Shown: positions 27,590-36,674 of the stretch, piece by piece
Numbering within the stretch: position 1 is the stretch's first letter
Layout of the letters: the number at the start of each line of letters is the position of its first letter
Source of the DNA: Lysobacteraceae bacterium P
GTDB lineage: Bacteria > Pseudomonadota > Gammaproteobacteria > Xanthomonadales > Xanthomonadaceae
DNA: 64,000 nucleotides
NCBI GenBank assembly: GCA_005503055.1
Contig: SCOX01000006.1
Location: 186,001 to 250,000, forward strand
Direction of reading: 5' to 3'
Notes under the pieces: generated by a model
What the model saw: only the letters and a program-made list of their open reading frames with translations
The model's database searches: none
What the model was told of the DNA's origin: nothing
Position numbers and translations under genes: made by a program

Positions 27590-28366
27590 ATGGACGATAC
27601 GCAACAGACCCCCCGGCCGCGCGGCCGCGGTATCTACCTGCTGCCCAACCTGTTCACCACCGGCGGCCTGTTCGCCGGCTTCTACGCGATCATCGCCGCC
27701 ACCCAGGGCCGCTTCGACGACGCGTGCATCGCCGTGTTCGTGGCGGGCATCCTCGACGGGCTGGACGGGCGCGTGGCGCGTCTGACGAACACGCAGAGCG
27801 AATTCGGCGTCCAGTACGACTCGCTGGCCGACCTGGTCAGTTTCGGCCTCGCCCCCGCGCTCGTGATGTACCACTGGGCGCTGCAGGAAATGCGGCTGGA
27901 CGGGGCGATCCCCGCCAAGATCGGCTGGGTCGCGGCATTCCTCTACGCCGCCTGCGCCGCGCTGCGGCTGGCGCGCTTCAACTCGCAGGTGGGGCAGGTC
28001 GACAAGCGCTGGTTCATCGGCCTGGCGAGCCCGGCCGCGGCCGGGCTGGTCGCCAGTTTCGTGTGGACCTGCCACGACCTGGGCTACACGGGCGAACAAC
28101 TGCGCTACCTCGCGCTCGGCGTGACCGTCACCGCTGGCCTGCTGATGGTCAGCCGATTGCGCTACTTCAGCTTCAAGGGCGGCGGCCCGCGCCATGACCG
28201 TGTGCCCTTCCTCGCCATCGTCGTGGTGCTGGCGGTCCTGGTCGGCATCGCCATCGACCCGCCGCGCGTGCTGCTGGGGATCGGTGCGCTGTACGCGCTG
28301 TCCGGCCCCGCGTACGCGATCGTGCGCCGCGTTCGTCGTCCGTCGGCAGGAGAAGCTTCGTCATGA
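27590..28366 (+). CDS. pssA: CDP-diacylglycerol-serine O-phosphatidyltransferase
   Basis: A 258-residue inner-membrane enzyme that makes phosphatidylserine from CDP-diacylglycerol and serine, the step before phosphatidylethanolamine. The CDP-alcohol phosphatidyltransferase motif DGxxGRxAR...GxxxDxxxD is visible as DGLDGRVARLTNTQSEFGVQ followed by YDSLADLVSFG. Several hydrophobic helices surround it, starting IYLLPNLFTTGGLFAGFYAI. The ATG at 27590 is chosen; another in frame at 27572 is possible, and neither has a clear ribosome site. The stop overlaps the next start as ATGA. Confidence 0.93.
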   Translation: MDDTQQTPRPRGRGIYLLPNLFTTGGLFAGFYAIIAATQGRFDDACIAVFVAGILDGLDGRVARLTNTQSEFGVQYDSLADLVSFGLAPALVMYHWALQEMRLDGAIPAKIGWVAAFLYAACAALRLARFNSQVGQVDKRWFIGLASPAAAGLVASFVWTCHDLGYTGEQLRYLALGVTVTAGLLMVSRLRYFSFKGGGPRHDRVPFLAIVVVLAVLVGIAIDPPRVLLGIGALYALSGPAYAIVRRVRRPSAGEASS

Positions 28367-28746
28367 GCGAGTTGTGGTCGGCGCAGCAACGCGAATGGCT
28401 GGACGCCATGGGCCATGCGGTGTGGTCCATGGCTTCGGCGGAAACGCGCGCCGCCGAACGGCAGCCGGAACCCTCGGAGGCCGGACGCCCCGCTAGCGCC
28501 ATGCGCGAAGCGGCGGCGCTGCTCGGCGATGCGCGGCCGTCACGATCGGCCGGCGCAGGCTCGACTCCGGCGCGTGGCACCGGGTCCGACCGCCTGATGC
28601 AGGCGCTGCTGCGTGCGGCCGGTAGTGCCGATGAAGCCGTCGTCGCCGGGCTCGTCGGCGACATCGCCGCGCTGCGTGGCAATGCTGCCGCCAAGCGCTC
28701 CCTTTGGCCGCGCCTTCGCGCGCTGCGCCGGGATCGCGGTGCATGA
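28363..28746 (+). CDS. Hypothetical protein between pssA and rimI
   Basis: A 127-residue protein I do not recognise. It begins MSELWSAQQREWLDAMGHAVW and is rich in Ala, Arg and Gly, with a likely disordered middle (residues 35-75). A C-terminal segment with helices follows (LMQALLRAAGSADEAVVAGLVG then SLWPRLRALRRDRG). There is no signal peptide or membrane helix. It overlaps pssA by ATGA at the start and rimI by ATGA at the end, so it is clearly a real, coupled gene. Its role may relate to rimI. Confidence 0.75.
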   Translation: MSELWSAQQREWLDAMGHAVWSMASAETRAAERQPEPSEAGRPASAMREAAALLGDARPSRSAGAGSTPARGTGSDRLMQALLRAAGSADEAVVAGLVGDIAALRGNAAAKRSLWPRLRALRRDRGA

Positions 28747-29237
28747 ACGCGCTCGCCTCCGACGCCGATCAGCGGCCGTCGCAGGGTGCGATGCGGCCCA
28801 TGCGCGAGGACGACCTCGACGCCGTGCATGCGGTGGAGATCCGCGCCTACGAATTCCCGTGGACCGTGGGCATCTTCCGTGACTGCCTGCGTGCCGACTA
28901 TCCCGCCTGGGTGATGCAGCACAACGGCCGCATCGTCGGTTACTTCCTGATGAGCATCGCCGCCGACGAGGCGCACGTGCTCAACATCTGCATCGACCCG
29001 GCCCAGCAGGGACACGGACACGGCCGCCAGTTGCTGCGCGCGCTGATGCATGTCGCGCGCGGTCGTCGCGCCGAGCGCGTGTTCCTGGAAGTGCGGCCGT
29101 CGAATGCCGGGGCGATCGCGCTCTACCACTCGGAAGGCTTCAACGAGATCGGCCGCCGCCCGCGTTACTACCCGGCGCGCGATGGACGTGAAGATGCACT
29201 GGTGATGGCGATCGAGCTGTTGCCGCCGGAGTCGTAA
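28743..29237 (+). CDS. rimI: Ribosomal protein S18-alanine N-acetyltransferase
   Basis: A 164-residue GNAT acetyltransferase. It carries MREDDLDAVHAVEIRAYEFPW and the acetyl-CoA loop QQGHGHGRQLL (Q-x-x-G-x-G/A) near residues 90-100. It ends with ALYHSEGFNEIGRRPRYYPARDGREDALVMAIEL, the RimI-typical C-terminus. RimI acetylates the N-terminal alanine of ribosomal protein S18. The ATG at 28743 overlaps the preceding stop. It is the last gene of the pssA run. Confidence 0.92.
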   Translation: MNALASDADQRPSQGAMRPMREDDLDAVHAVEIRAYEFPWTVGIFRDCLRADYPAWVMQHNGRIVGYFLMSIAADEAHVLNICIDPAQQGHGHGRQLLRALMHVARGRRAERVFLEVRPSNAGAIALYHSEGFNEIGRRPRYYPARDGREDALVMAIELLPPES

Positions 29238-29361
29238 CCCCGGCTTTGCGCCCATGCGAAAGACTGGCATGCTCGCCACGGACAGGGCGTTTGTAGCGGT
29301 TGGGGATCGCCCGGCGATGCAGCAACTCATCACCACGGCAACTCATCACTAGGAGCGGAGC

Positions 29362-29871
29362 ATGCGGGTGCTGTCGTGCGGGTTGCTGTGCATGGCCGCG
29401 GCGCTGCTTGCGCCGCTTCACGCGGGCGAAGTGACCACGCTGGACGGAGTGGCCGTCACGGATGCCGGCGAGCGGGTCGTGCCGGTGGTCTGGGAATCGC
29501 CGGGATGCGATCACGACAAGCTCGGCTCGGTGGAAATCACCCTGGGCGAGCATGTCAGCGAGATCACCCAGGATCCGAACGTGCCCACGGTCGAATACGG
29601 CCGCGCCATGGCCCGGCTCGCCAAGGCGGGTAGCAACAAGGGCGCCAATGCCGTCGTGCTGCGCTGGCATCAGGGCGTGTACTTCACCTTCCGCGGCAAG
29701 AAGTCCCGCAAGCCGGTCTTCATCAAGTTGCGCGGTGCCGCGATTCACCTGTCGCCCCAGGCGCTGGCGCAGTGCCCGCTCAAGCCGGTGACGGTGGCCG
29801 ACCTGGAGGATCGCTCGCGCAGCGGCAAGCCGGTAAACGCTTATGCCCGGGACGTATACGCCGAGAAGTGA
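29362..29871 (+). CDS. Hypothetical secreted protein
   Basis: A 169-residue protein with a likely signal peptide (VLSCGLLCMAAALLAPLHAGEV). An AGGAGCGG ribosome site lies just before the ATG at 29362. The mature part contains CDHDKLGSVEITLGEHVSEI, a segment GRAMARLAKAGSNKGANAVVL and a basic stretch FRGKKSRKPVFIKLRGAAIHL. I recognise no named family. Two cysteines could form a disulfide. It stands alone after rimI, 125 bases away. Confidence 0.75.
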   Translation: MRVLSCGLLCMAAALLAPLHAGEVTTLDGVAVTDAGERVVPVVWESPGCDHDKLGSVEITLGEHVSEITQDPNVPTVEYGRAMARLAKAGSNKGANAVVLRWHQGVYFTFRGKKSRKPVFIKLRGAAIHLSPQALAQCPLKPVTVADLEDRSRSGKPVNAYARDVYAEK

Positions 29872-29975
29872 GGCGCGCCGCCGGGTGACTTCCGGGTCCG
29901 CGTTTCAAGGACGGCACCGATGCCATCCGTGCTGTCACGCAGTCGAGAGCGCACGGCCCTGAAATCCATCGCCGG

Positions 29976-30355
29976 GGGCGTTCGGCGGCACGCGGTAATG
30001 CCGCGTTGAACTGGCGTTCGATGCAGTGTCATGCCGTGGCGGCGTGTGGTGGGCTCCGGATTGCCCGGCCCGGCCATCCGTGGCTGGGCGTTCGGCAGGC
30101 ACGCGGTAGTGCCGCGTTGAACTGGCGTTCGATGCAGTGTCATGCCGTCCATGGCGGCGTGTGGTGGGCTCCGGATCGCCCGGCCCGGCCATCCGTGGCC
30201 GGGCGTTCGGCAGGCACCCGGCAGTGCCGCGTTGAACTGGCGTTCGATGCAGTGTCATGCCGTCCATGGCGGCGTGTGGTGGGCTCCGGATCGCCCGGCC
30301 CGGCCATCCATGGCCGGGCGTTCGGCAGGCCACGCGGCAGTGCCGCGTAGGCGGC
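29976..30355. repeat. Tandem copies of a ~115-bp GC-rich element
   Basis: The gap between the secreted protein and the valS stop (29872-30360) holds no gene. From 30001 a unit starting CCGCGTTGAACTGGCGTTCG recurs at 30112 and 30227, giving three near-identical copies (111, 115 and about 115 bp) and partial flanking copies at 29976 and 30342. Each contains the palindrome-like CGGCCCGGCCATCC...GGCCGGGCG. The same element occurs in the opposite orientation at 39384-39600. It looks like a REP/BIME-type element amplified in tandem. Confidence 0.9.
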
Positions 30356-30360
30356 CTGCC

Positions 30361-33132
30361 TCACCCCAGTTTCGCGCGCTGCGTGTTCAGCGCCTCGCGC
30401 TGCAGGTTCCAGTCGGCCAGGCGCTTGCGCTCCTGTTCGACCACTGCAGCCGGTGCGTTGGCGACGAAGGTGTCGCTGGCCAGCTTGTTGTGGCACTTGG
30501 CGATCTCGCCATCGACGCGCTTGAGTTCCTTGTCCAGGCGCGTGCGCTCGGCGCCGAGGTCGACCAAGCCTTCCAGCGGCACCAGTAGCGTCAGTTCGCC
30601 CACCACCGCGGTAGCGGCAGCCGGGGCGGCGCTGGAATCGTCGAGCACCGTGATCGACTCCAGTCGCGTCAGGAAGCGCAGCTGCGAGTCGAAGCGCGCC
30701 ACGCGCTCGCGATCGCCCGCGCTGCAATCGGCCAGCAGGAGCGGCACGGTCTTGGACGGCGCGACGTTGAGCTCGCTGCGGATCTTGCGCAGCGCGGTGA
30801 CCATCGCCTTGAGCCACTCGACATCCGCTTCGGCCGCGGCGTAGTCCTGCCCGGCGAAATCCGAGGGCTGCGGGTACGGACGCAGCATGATCGTCTTGCC
30901 GTCGATGCCCAGCTTCGGCGCGACCTGCTGCCACAGTTCCTCGGTGACGAACGGAATCAGCGGGTGCAGCAGCGACAGCAGTCGTTCGAGCACGAACAGC
31001 AGCGTGTGGCGCGTACTGTCGGCGGCATCGGCGTCCTCGCCCTGCAGCGCCGGCTTGGCCAGTTCGACGAACCAGTCGCAGAACTCGTTCCAGGCGAACT
31101 CGTACAGCGACTGCGCGAGCAGGTCGAAGCGATAGGCGGCGAAATGCGTCTGCGCTTCCGTGGCGACCTTGGCCAGGCGCGAGAGGATCCAGCGCTCGGC
31201 GTCGGTGCGCGGCTGCGTCGCACCGGCGAACTGCGCGCCCTCGGTGTTCATCAGCACGAAGCGCGTGGCGTTCCACAACTTGTTGCAGAAATTCTTGTAA
31301 CCCTCGGCGCGGCCGAGGTCGAACTTGATGTCGCGGCCGTGCGTGGCCAGCGCGGCGATGGTGAAGCGCAGCGCGTCGGCGCCGAAGGCGGGCATGCCTT
31401 CGGGGAATTCCTTGCGCGTGGCCTTCTCGATCTTCGGCGCGTCCGTCGGCTTCATCAGGCCGGTGGTGCGCTTGGCGACCAGGTCGTCGAGCGAGATGCC
31501 GTCGATCAGGTCGAGCGGGTCGAGCACGTTGCCCTTCGACTTCGACATCTTCTGGCCCTGCGCGTCGCGGATCAGGCCGGTGATGTAGATGTCGCGGAAC
31601 GGCACGCGTCCGGTGAAGTGGTCGGTCGTCATGATCATGCGAGCGACCCAGAAGAAGATGATGTCGAAGCCGGTGACGAGCACGCTCGACGGCACGTAGC
31701 GGTCGAAGCCGCGCTCGTCCATCAGGGTTTCGTTCGGCCAGCCCATCGTGCTGAACGGCCACAACGCGGAGGAGAACCAGGTCTCCAGCACGTCGCTGTC
31801 CTGCGAGAGCTTCACCTCGGCGGGCAGGCCGTGTTTGGCGCGCACTTCTTCCTCGGTGCGGCCGACGTGGATGTTGCCGTCGTCGTCGTACCACGCCGGG
31901 ATGCGGTGGCCCCACCAGAGCTGGCGGCTGATGCACCAGTCCTGGATGTTCTCCATCCAGTGGCGGTAGGTGTTGATCCAGTTGGAGGGGACGAACTTGA
32001 CGTCGCCCTTTTCCGCCAGTTCCAGCCCGCGCGCGGCGAAGCCGTCCATCTTCACGAACCACTGGTCCGTGAGGTACGGCTCGATCACCTGGTTGGTGCG
32101 ATCGCCGCGCGGCACCTGCAGCTTGTGCGGCTTGGCTTCCACCAGGCGGCCTGCGGCTTCCAGGTCGGCGAGCACGACCTTGCGCGCCTCGTAACGGTCG
32201 AGGCCGCGGTACTTGTCGGGCGCGTTGTCGTTCACCGCCGCATCGGGGGTGAAGATGTTGATCATCGCCAATCCATGGCGCTGGCCCACTGCGTAGTCGT
32301 TGAAGTCGTGGGCGGGCGTGACCTTCACCACGCCGGTGCCGAACTCGCGATCGACGTAGTCGTCGGCGATGACCGGGATCTCGCGGCCGGTCAGCGGCAG
32401 CGTGACGGTCTTGCCGATCAGGTGCGTGTAGCGTTCGTCGAGCGGATGCACCATGACGGCGACGTCGCCCAGCATGGTTTCCGGACGCGTGGTGGCGACG
32501 ACGAGTTCGCCGCTGCCGTCGCTCAGCCGATAGCTGATCGACCACAGGAAGCCGTCTTCCTCCTCGTTCACCACTTCCAGATCGGAGATCGCGGTCTTCA
32601 GCACCGGATCCCAGTTGACCAGGCGCTGGCCGCGGTAGATCAGGCCTTCCTCGTGCAGGCGCACGAAAGCCTCGACCACCGCGTCGGCGGCCATCGGGTC
32701 CATGGTGAAGACGCTGCGCGACCAGTCGCCGGACGTGCCAAGACGGCGCATCTGGCGTTCGATCGTGTCGCCGGACTGCTGCTTCCATTCCCAGACCTGG
32801 GCGATGAAACCGTCGCGGCCGAGGTCATCGCGCGTGACGCCTTCGCGGGCGAGGTTGCGCGCGACCACCATTTCCGTGGCGATGCCCGCGTGGTCGGTGC
32901 CCATCTGCCACAGCGTGTCGTAGCCGCGCATGCGGTGGTAGCGGATCAGCGCGTCCTGCAGCGTGTGCTGGAACGCGTGCCCCATGTGCAACGTGCCGGT
33001 GACGTTCGGCGGCGGCAGCAGGATCGTGTAGGGCTCGCCCTGGCCGCGCGGCTTGAATACGCCGCTGCTTTCCCACTCCTGGTAGAGGCGGGTTTCGAAC
33101 TGCTTGGGATCGTAGCTGGGGGCGAGGGACAT
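30361..33132 (-). CDS. valS: Valyl-tRNA synthetase
   Basis: A 923-residue class Ia synthetase that charges tRNA-Val. The HIGH motif is HMGH at residues 49-52 ([13 protein letters not shown]). The editing domain lies in the middle ([18 protein letters not shown]). The KMSKS motif appears as [14 protein letters not shown] near residue 540. A C-terminal coiled coil is rich in Lys and Glu ([21 protein letters not shown]). The ATG at 33132 fits the family; the frame upstream runs into the heptamer array. It is downstream of holC on the same strand, the order usual in gammaproteobacteria. Confidence 0.97.
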   Translation of the reverse strand: MSLAPSYDPKQFETRLYQEWESSGVFKPRGQGEPYTILLPPPNVTGTLHMGHAFQHTLQDALIRYHRMRGYDTLWQMGTDHAGIATEMVVARNLAREGVTRDDLGRDGFIAQVWEWKQQSGDTIERQMRRLGTSGDWSRSVFTMDPMAADAVVEAFVRLHEEGLIYRGQRLVNWDPVLKTAISDLEVVNEEEDGFLWSISYRLSDGSGELVVATTRPETMLGDVAVMVHPLDERYTHLIGKTVTLPLTGREIPVIADDYVDREFGTGVVKVTPAHDFNDYAVGQRHGLAMINIFTPDAAVNDNAPDKYRGLDRYEARKVVLADLEAAGRLVEAKPHKLQVPRGDRTNQVIEPYLTDQWFVKMDGFAARGLELAEKGDVKFVPSNWINTYRHWMENIQDWCISRQLWWGHRIPAWYDDDGNIHVGRTEEEVRAKHGLPAEVKLSQDSDVLETWFSSALWPFSTMGWPNETLMDERGFDRYVPSSVLVTGFDIIFFWVARMIMTTDHFTGRVPFRDIYITGLIRDAQGQKMSKSKGNVLDPLDLIDGISLDDLVAKRTTGLMKPTDAPKIEKATRKEFPEGMPAFGADALRFTIAALATHGRDIKFDLGRAEGYKNFCNKLWNATRFVLMNTEGAQFAGATQPRTDAERWILSRLAKVATEAQTHFAAYRFDLLAQSLYEFAWNEFCDWFVELAKPALQGEDADAADSTRHTLLFVLERLLSLLHPLIPFVTEELWQQVAPKLGIDGKTIMLRPYPQPSDFAGQDYAAAEADVEWLKAMVTALRKIRSELNVAPSKTVPLLLADCSAGDRERVARFDSQLRFLTRLESITVLDDSSAAPAAATAVVGELTLLVPLEGLVDLGAERTRLDKELKRVDGEIAKCHNKLASDTFVANAPAAVVEQERKRLADWNLQREALNTQRAKLG

Positions 33133-33138
33133 AAGAGC

Positions 33139-33227
33139 GGGGATTCGGGATTCGGGATTCGGGATTCGCAGGAGCGGGGCGGGGCAAGGGTCGGGGTTCG
33201 AATCTCGAATCTCCAATCCCGAATCGC
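33139..33227. repeat. Inverted GGGATTC heptamer arrays in the holC-valS gap
   Basis: GGGATTC repeats four times at 33139-33167. The opposite orientation appears at 33199-33227 (CGAATCTCGAATCTCCAATC then CCGAATCGC), with GGAGC / GCTCC also mirrored inside and outside. The block occupies the whole gap between the two genes. It is the second of three such elements in the window. Confidence 0.85.
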
Positions 33228-33232
33228 GGCTC

Positions 33233-33655
33233 CTACATGTCGTACTTCTTCAATTCGAGCCCGCGCGCCTGGTACTGCTTCCAGCGCTCGCGCAGTGGGC
33301 CGCGCGCGGAGTCGTCGGCGGGCACCACCTCCAGCACGCGCTCGAAGCTGCCGGCCACCGGGTCGTCGCGCAGGTTGATCACCAGCGCACGCATCGGCGT
33401 GTCGGACTCGGGGGTGGCGATGAGGACGGGGGTGAGCGCGTCCTCGTCGTCGCCGGCCACCTGGTGCGGGATGTAGGCGTCGGCGTCGAACTCCCACAGC
33501 AGTTCGTCCAGCTGCTGCGCCTGCTCGTCATCGCGCGCCAGCACCAGCGTCCACAGGTTGGCGTCGTGCGCCTTGCGCGCCAGTTCGCACACCAGCAGGA
33601 GCGGCTCCTCGCGGAAGCGCTCCTTCTGGATCAGGTAGAAATCGGCGCGTGCCAT
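33233..33655 (-). CDS. holC: DNA polymerase III, chi subunit
   Basis: A 140-residue chi subunit of the clamp-loader complex, which links it to single-strand binding protein. It begins [20 protein letters not shown] and carries [20 protein letters not shown] and [24 protein letters not shown], the family core. The ATG at 33655 is the natural start; the frame runs further upstream through repeat DNA. It lies between pepA and valS on the same strand, a conserved gammaproteobacterial order. Confidence 0.92.
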   Translation of the reverse strand: MARADFYLIQKERFREEPLLLVCELARKAHDANLWTLVLARDDEQAQQLDELLWEFDADAYIPHQVAGDDEDALTPVLIATPESDTPMRALVINLRDDPVAGSFERVLEVVPADDSARGPLRERWKQYQARGLELKKYDM

Positions 33656-33662
33656 CACGAAG

Positions 33663-33787
33663 GCCGGGATTGCGGATTGGGGATTGGGGATTCGCAAGCG
33701 CTTTGCGGCACGCACCCGCAACCATGACGGTAACGCTTCGGTCGTTTGCTCTTCACGAAGCTCGAATCCCGACTCTCAAGTCCCGAC
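33663..33787. repeat. Inverted GGGATT-type arrays in the pepA-holC gap
   Basis: GGGATTGCGGATTGGGGATT-like units at 33663-33693 face CGAATCCCGACTC and AAGTCCCGACC at 33762-33787, again inverted. The right arm runs into the last codons of pepA. It is the third copy of the element described at 24342 and 33139. Confidence 0.75.
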
Positions 33788-35260
33788 CGCGGAGCGGTCC
33801 AGCAGCCACTGGCTCAGCAGGCCGACCGGGCGGCCGGTTGCCATGCCGCGCTTGCCTTCGTCCGACGCGGAGCCGGCGATGTCCAGGTGCGCCCAGCGCT
33901 GGCCTTCGGCGAAACGGCCGAGGAAGCAGCCGGCCGTGATCGCGCCGGCCCAGCGGCCGCCGATGTTGTAGACGTCGGCGAAGCTGGATTCCAGCAGGGT
34001 CTGGTACTCGTCCCACAGCGGCAGGCGCCAGGCGCGGTCGAACACGTTCTCGCCGGCGTCGATGAGTTCCGCGGCCAGCTCGTCGTGCTTGCTCATCAGG
34101 CCCGAGGCGAACTTGCCCAGCGCGACCATGCACGCGCCGGTCAGCGTGGCCACGTCGACCAGCGCCTGCGGCTCGAAGCGCTGCGCGTAGGTCAGCGCAT
34201 CGCACAGGATCAGGCGGCCTTCGGCGTCGGTGTTGCCGACTTCGATCGTCTTGCCGGACATGCTGGTGAGCACGTCGGACGGACGGTACGCGTCGGCGTC
34301 GGGCATGTTCTCCACCGCCGGGACGATGACGACGAGGTTGACCGGCAGCTGCATGCCGACGGCGGCGACGAAGGTGCCCATGACGGTGGCGCCCCCGCAC
34401 ATGTCGTACTTCATCTCCTCGATGCCGCCCTGGGTCTTGAGGTTGATGCCGCCCGTGTCGAAGGTGATGCCCTTGCCGACCAGCACGAAAGGCTTCGCGT
34501 CGCCGCCGTTGTTGTACTTGAGCACGATGAGCTTGGGTGGATTGGCCGAGCCGCGGCCCACGGCCAGCAGCGAGCCCATCCCCAACTCGGCCATCTGCGC
34601 CACGTCGAGGACGTCGCACGAGGTGGTCGGGAAGCGGCCGGCGAATTCCTGCGCCTGCTGCGCGAGGTAGGCCGGGTTACAGATGTTCGGCGGCAGGTTG
34701 CCCAGCTCGCGCGAGAACTGCACGCCGGCGGCGATGGCCTGGCCCTGCGCGAGCGCGGTGGCGTCCTCGCCCAGCACGGAGAACGTGCGCAGGCCCGGCT
34801 CGTCCTTCTTGCGCGAGGTGCCCAGCGTCGCGGTGTAGCGATAGCAGGCGTGGTCGGCGGCGATCACGGCCTGACGGATGTTCCAGGCGTTGTCGCGGCC
34901 AGCGACGGTGAGTTCGGACAGGGTGAACACCGCCGTCGCGACCGGGCCGCTCTTGAGCGTGCGGGCCGCGTCGCCCACGGCCTTGAGGTATTGCGGCACG
35001 CCGAATTTGGTGGCATCGCCCAGGCCGATCACCAGCACGCGCGGCGCGGTCACGCCCGGCAGGTCGTGCAGCAGCGCGGTCTTGCCGGTCTTGCCGCTGG
35101 CGTCGCCGCGTTCGAGCAGGGCGCGCAAACGGCCGCCGCTGGCCTCGTCGATGGCCTTCGCCGCGGGCGTCAGGCTGTTGTCGGCGAAGGCGCCGATCAC
35201 GATGCAGTCAGTGTGGGCGGCGGCAGACGCGTCGCGGTTCAGGTCGAATTCGAGGGCCAT
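33776..35260 (-). CDS. pepA: Leucyl aminopeptidase (cytosol aminopeptidase, M17)
   Basis: A 494-residue metallo-exopeptidase of family M17, which in some gammaproteobacteria also serves as an accessory DNA-binding protein for Xer recombination. It shows the signature [14 protein letters not shown], with the preceding Zn-binding [15 protein letters not shown] and [11 protein letters not shown]. The chosen ATG gives [16 protein letters not shown] and normal length. It is divergent from lptF over 316 bases. The xerD gene at 38424 is close by, but the two are not in one operon. Confidence 0.95.
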   Translation of the reverse strand: MALEFDLNRDASAAAHTDCIVIGAFADNSLTPAAKAIDEASGGRLRALLERGDASGKTGKTALLHDLPGVTAPRVLVIGLGDATKFGVPQYLKAVGDAARTLKSGPVATAVFTLSELTVAGRDNAWNIRQAVIAADHACYRYTATLGTSRKKDEPGLRTFSVLGEDATALAQGQAIAAGVQFSRELGNLPPNICNPAYLAQQAQEFAGRFPTTSCDVLDVAQMAELGMGSLLAVGRGSANPPKLIVLKYNNGGDAKPFVLVGKGITFDTGGINLKTQGGIEEMKYDMCGGATVMGTFVAAVGMQLPVNLVVIVPAVENMPDADAYRPSDVLTSMSGKTIEVGNTDAEGRLILCDALTYAQRFEPQALVDVATLTGACMVALGKFASGLMSKHDELAAELIDAGENVFDRAWRLPLWDEYQTLLESSFADVYNIGGRWAGAITAGCFLGRFAEGQRWAHLDIAGSASDEGKRGMATGRPVGLLSQWLLDRSAVGT

Positions 35261-35576
35261 CCAACAGATTCCCGAAGCAGATTGAAGAGGCAGTTCCGTA
35301 CAATCGAGCGGTGAGGGGATGCGATGCGCGCTGTGCCCATGTGGGCCGCGTGCTGCGCCGCCACCTCACGCCCTCGGACGAACCGTCGATTCTAGCAGGC
35401 CGTCCGACCCGGCCCGCGGACCCACGGGCCGCCGGGGGCGGGCGAGGTTCATGCGGATCGGAGCCGCGGCGCGGCGGGGCTCACCCCCGGCGACCGGCGA
35501 AGACGCGCCGCATGCGCCGGCTGCGCCACACTGGTTCCGCTCCCCCATCGATCCGCACCAGGCCGAATCCGACTCA
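35261..35576. other. Divergent intergenic region between pepA and lptF
   Basis: This 316-base stretch holds no convincing gene. It must contain the pepA promoter (minus strand) and the lptF promoter (plus strand), but I could not identify a good -35/-10 pair. A TACAAT at 35299-35304 is present on the plus strand without a matching -35. GC-rich inverted repeats occur near 35400-35450. Confidence 0.5.
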
Positions 35577-36674
35577 ATGCTCAAGCTGGACCGCTACCTC
35601 GTCAGCGAATTCGCACAGGCGATCTTCGCCACCCTTGTCGTGTTGCTGATCGTCACCGTCGGTGGCGCCTTCACCGACGTGCTGCAGGACATCGCGCGCG
35701 GTCGGGTGCCGGCCGGTCTGATGCTGGCCCAGTTGGGCTTGGTGCTGCTCAAGTGGCTGCCGCTGATCCTGCCGCTGGCAGTGATGCTGGGCCTGATGAT
35801 GGGCGTGGGCCGCCTCTACCGGGATTCGGAAATGCCGGTGATTTCCTCGATCGGCGTTGGCCCCAGGCGCATGCTCAAGCCGCTGCTGCTGGTGGTCGGC
35901 CCGCTGGTGGGCGTGGTGGCGGCGTGTTCGCTGTGGCTGGGGCCGTGGGCGGACCGCGTCTCCCGGCAAATGATCAACGACGCCAACCGCAGCCTGGTGA
36001 TGGCCGGGCTGGAGCCGGGCACGTTCACCGGCATTCCCAACAACGGCGGGGTGATCTACGTCTCCAACATGTCCAAGGACGGCAGCGGGCTGGAAAAAAT
36101 CTTCGTCTACCGCGACGCTGGCGAGGGCCGCATCGACGTGATCAGCGCCAACGACGGCAAGCTCACCGTCGACGACTCGGGCCATCGGTACCTCACGCTC
36201 AACCGGGGCTTCCAGATCGAAGGCGAACGCGCCGGCGCGAAGGACTTCCGCCTGCTGCACTACGCCCGAAACGAGATCCTGCTGCCGGCCAACGAGGCAC
36301 GCTACGACCCCGACGATCCGGAGACGCAGCCGACCCTGCAGTTGCTCGGCGACAGCAGCCGCGAAGCACGCGCGCAATTGCATTACCGCATCGCGCCACC
36401 GTTGCTGGCCCTGGCCTTCGCCCTGATGGCGGTGCCGCTGGCGCGCAGCATGCCGCGCCAGGCGCGCTACGGACGCATCCTCATCGGCTTCCTCGCCTAC
36501 CTGATCGGGCAGAACCTGATGACGGCCGGCCGGGGCTGGCTGGAGAGCGGTCGGATCGCCACGGCCCTGGGCCTGTGGTGGCTGGTGATCCCGGTCATGG
36601 CGATCGCGCTGTGGCTGTATTTCACCGACGGCCGCCTGGGCCGCCGGGCGGCCGCGACGGGAGCGGCGCCATGA
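35577..36674 (+). CDS. lptF: LPS export ABC transporter permease LptF
   Basis: A 365-residue inner-membrane permease of the LptB2FG complex that extracts lipopolysaccharide and passes it to LptC. Six membrane helices are visible, three at each end (e.g. FATLVVLLIVTVGGAFTDVL, and the LLALAFALMAVPLARS and IGFLAYLIGQNLMT segments). A periplasmic beta-jellyroll region lies between them. The ATG at 35577 follows family length; the open frame upstream to 35319 has no conserved content. It overlaps lptG by ATGA, giving a two-gene operon. Confidence 0.93.
   Translation: MLKLDRYLVSEFAQAIFATLVVLLIVTVGGAFTDVLQDIARGRVPAGLMLAQLGLVLLKWLPLILPLAVMLGLMMGVGRLYRDSEMPVISSIGVGPRRMLKPLLLVVGPLVGVVAACSLWLGPWADRVSRQMINDANRSLVMAGLEPGTFTGIPNNGGVIYVSNMSKDGSGLEKIFVYRDAGEGRIDVISANDGKLTVDDSGHRYLTLNRGFQIEGERAGAKDFRLLHYARNEILLPANEARYDPDDPETQPTLQLLGDSSREARAQLHYRIAPPLLALAFALMAVPLARSMPRQARYGRILIGFLAYLIGQNLMTAGRGWLESGRIATALGLWWLVIPVMAIALWLYFTDGRLGRRAAATGAAP

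Noticed and set aside
29880-30360. Short open frames through the tandem repeat before valS
   Set aside because: They arise from the repeated GC-rich unit in several phases and lack start-site support.
35319-35576. N-terminal extension of lptF
   Set aside because: Residues before the ATG at 35577 are Arg/Pro/Cys-rich and do not resemble LptF, which starts MLKLDRYLVSE.
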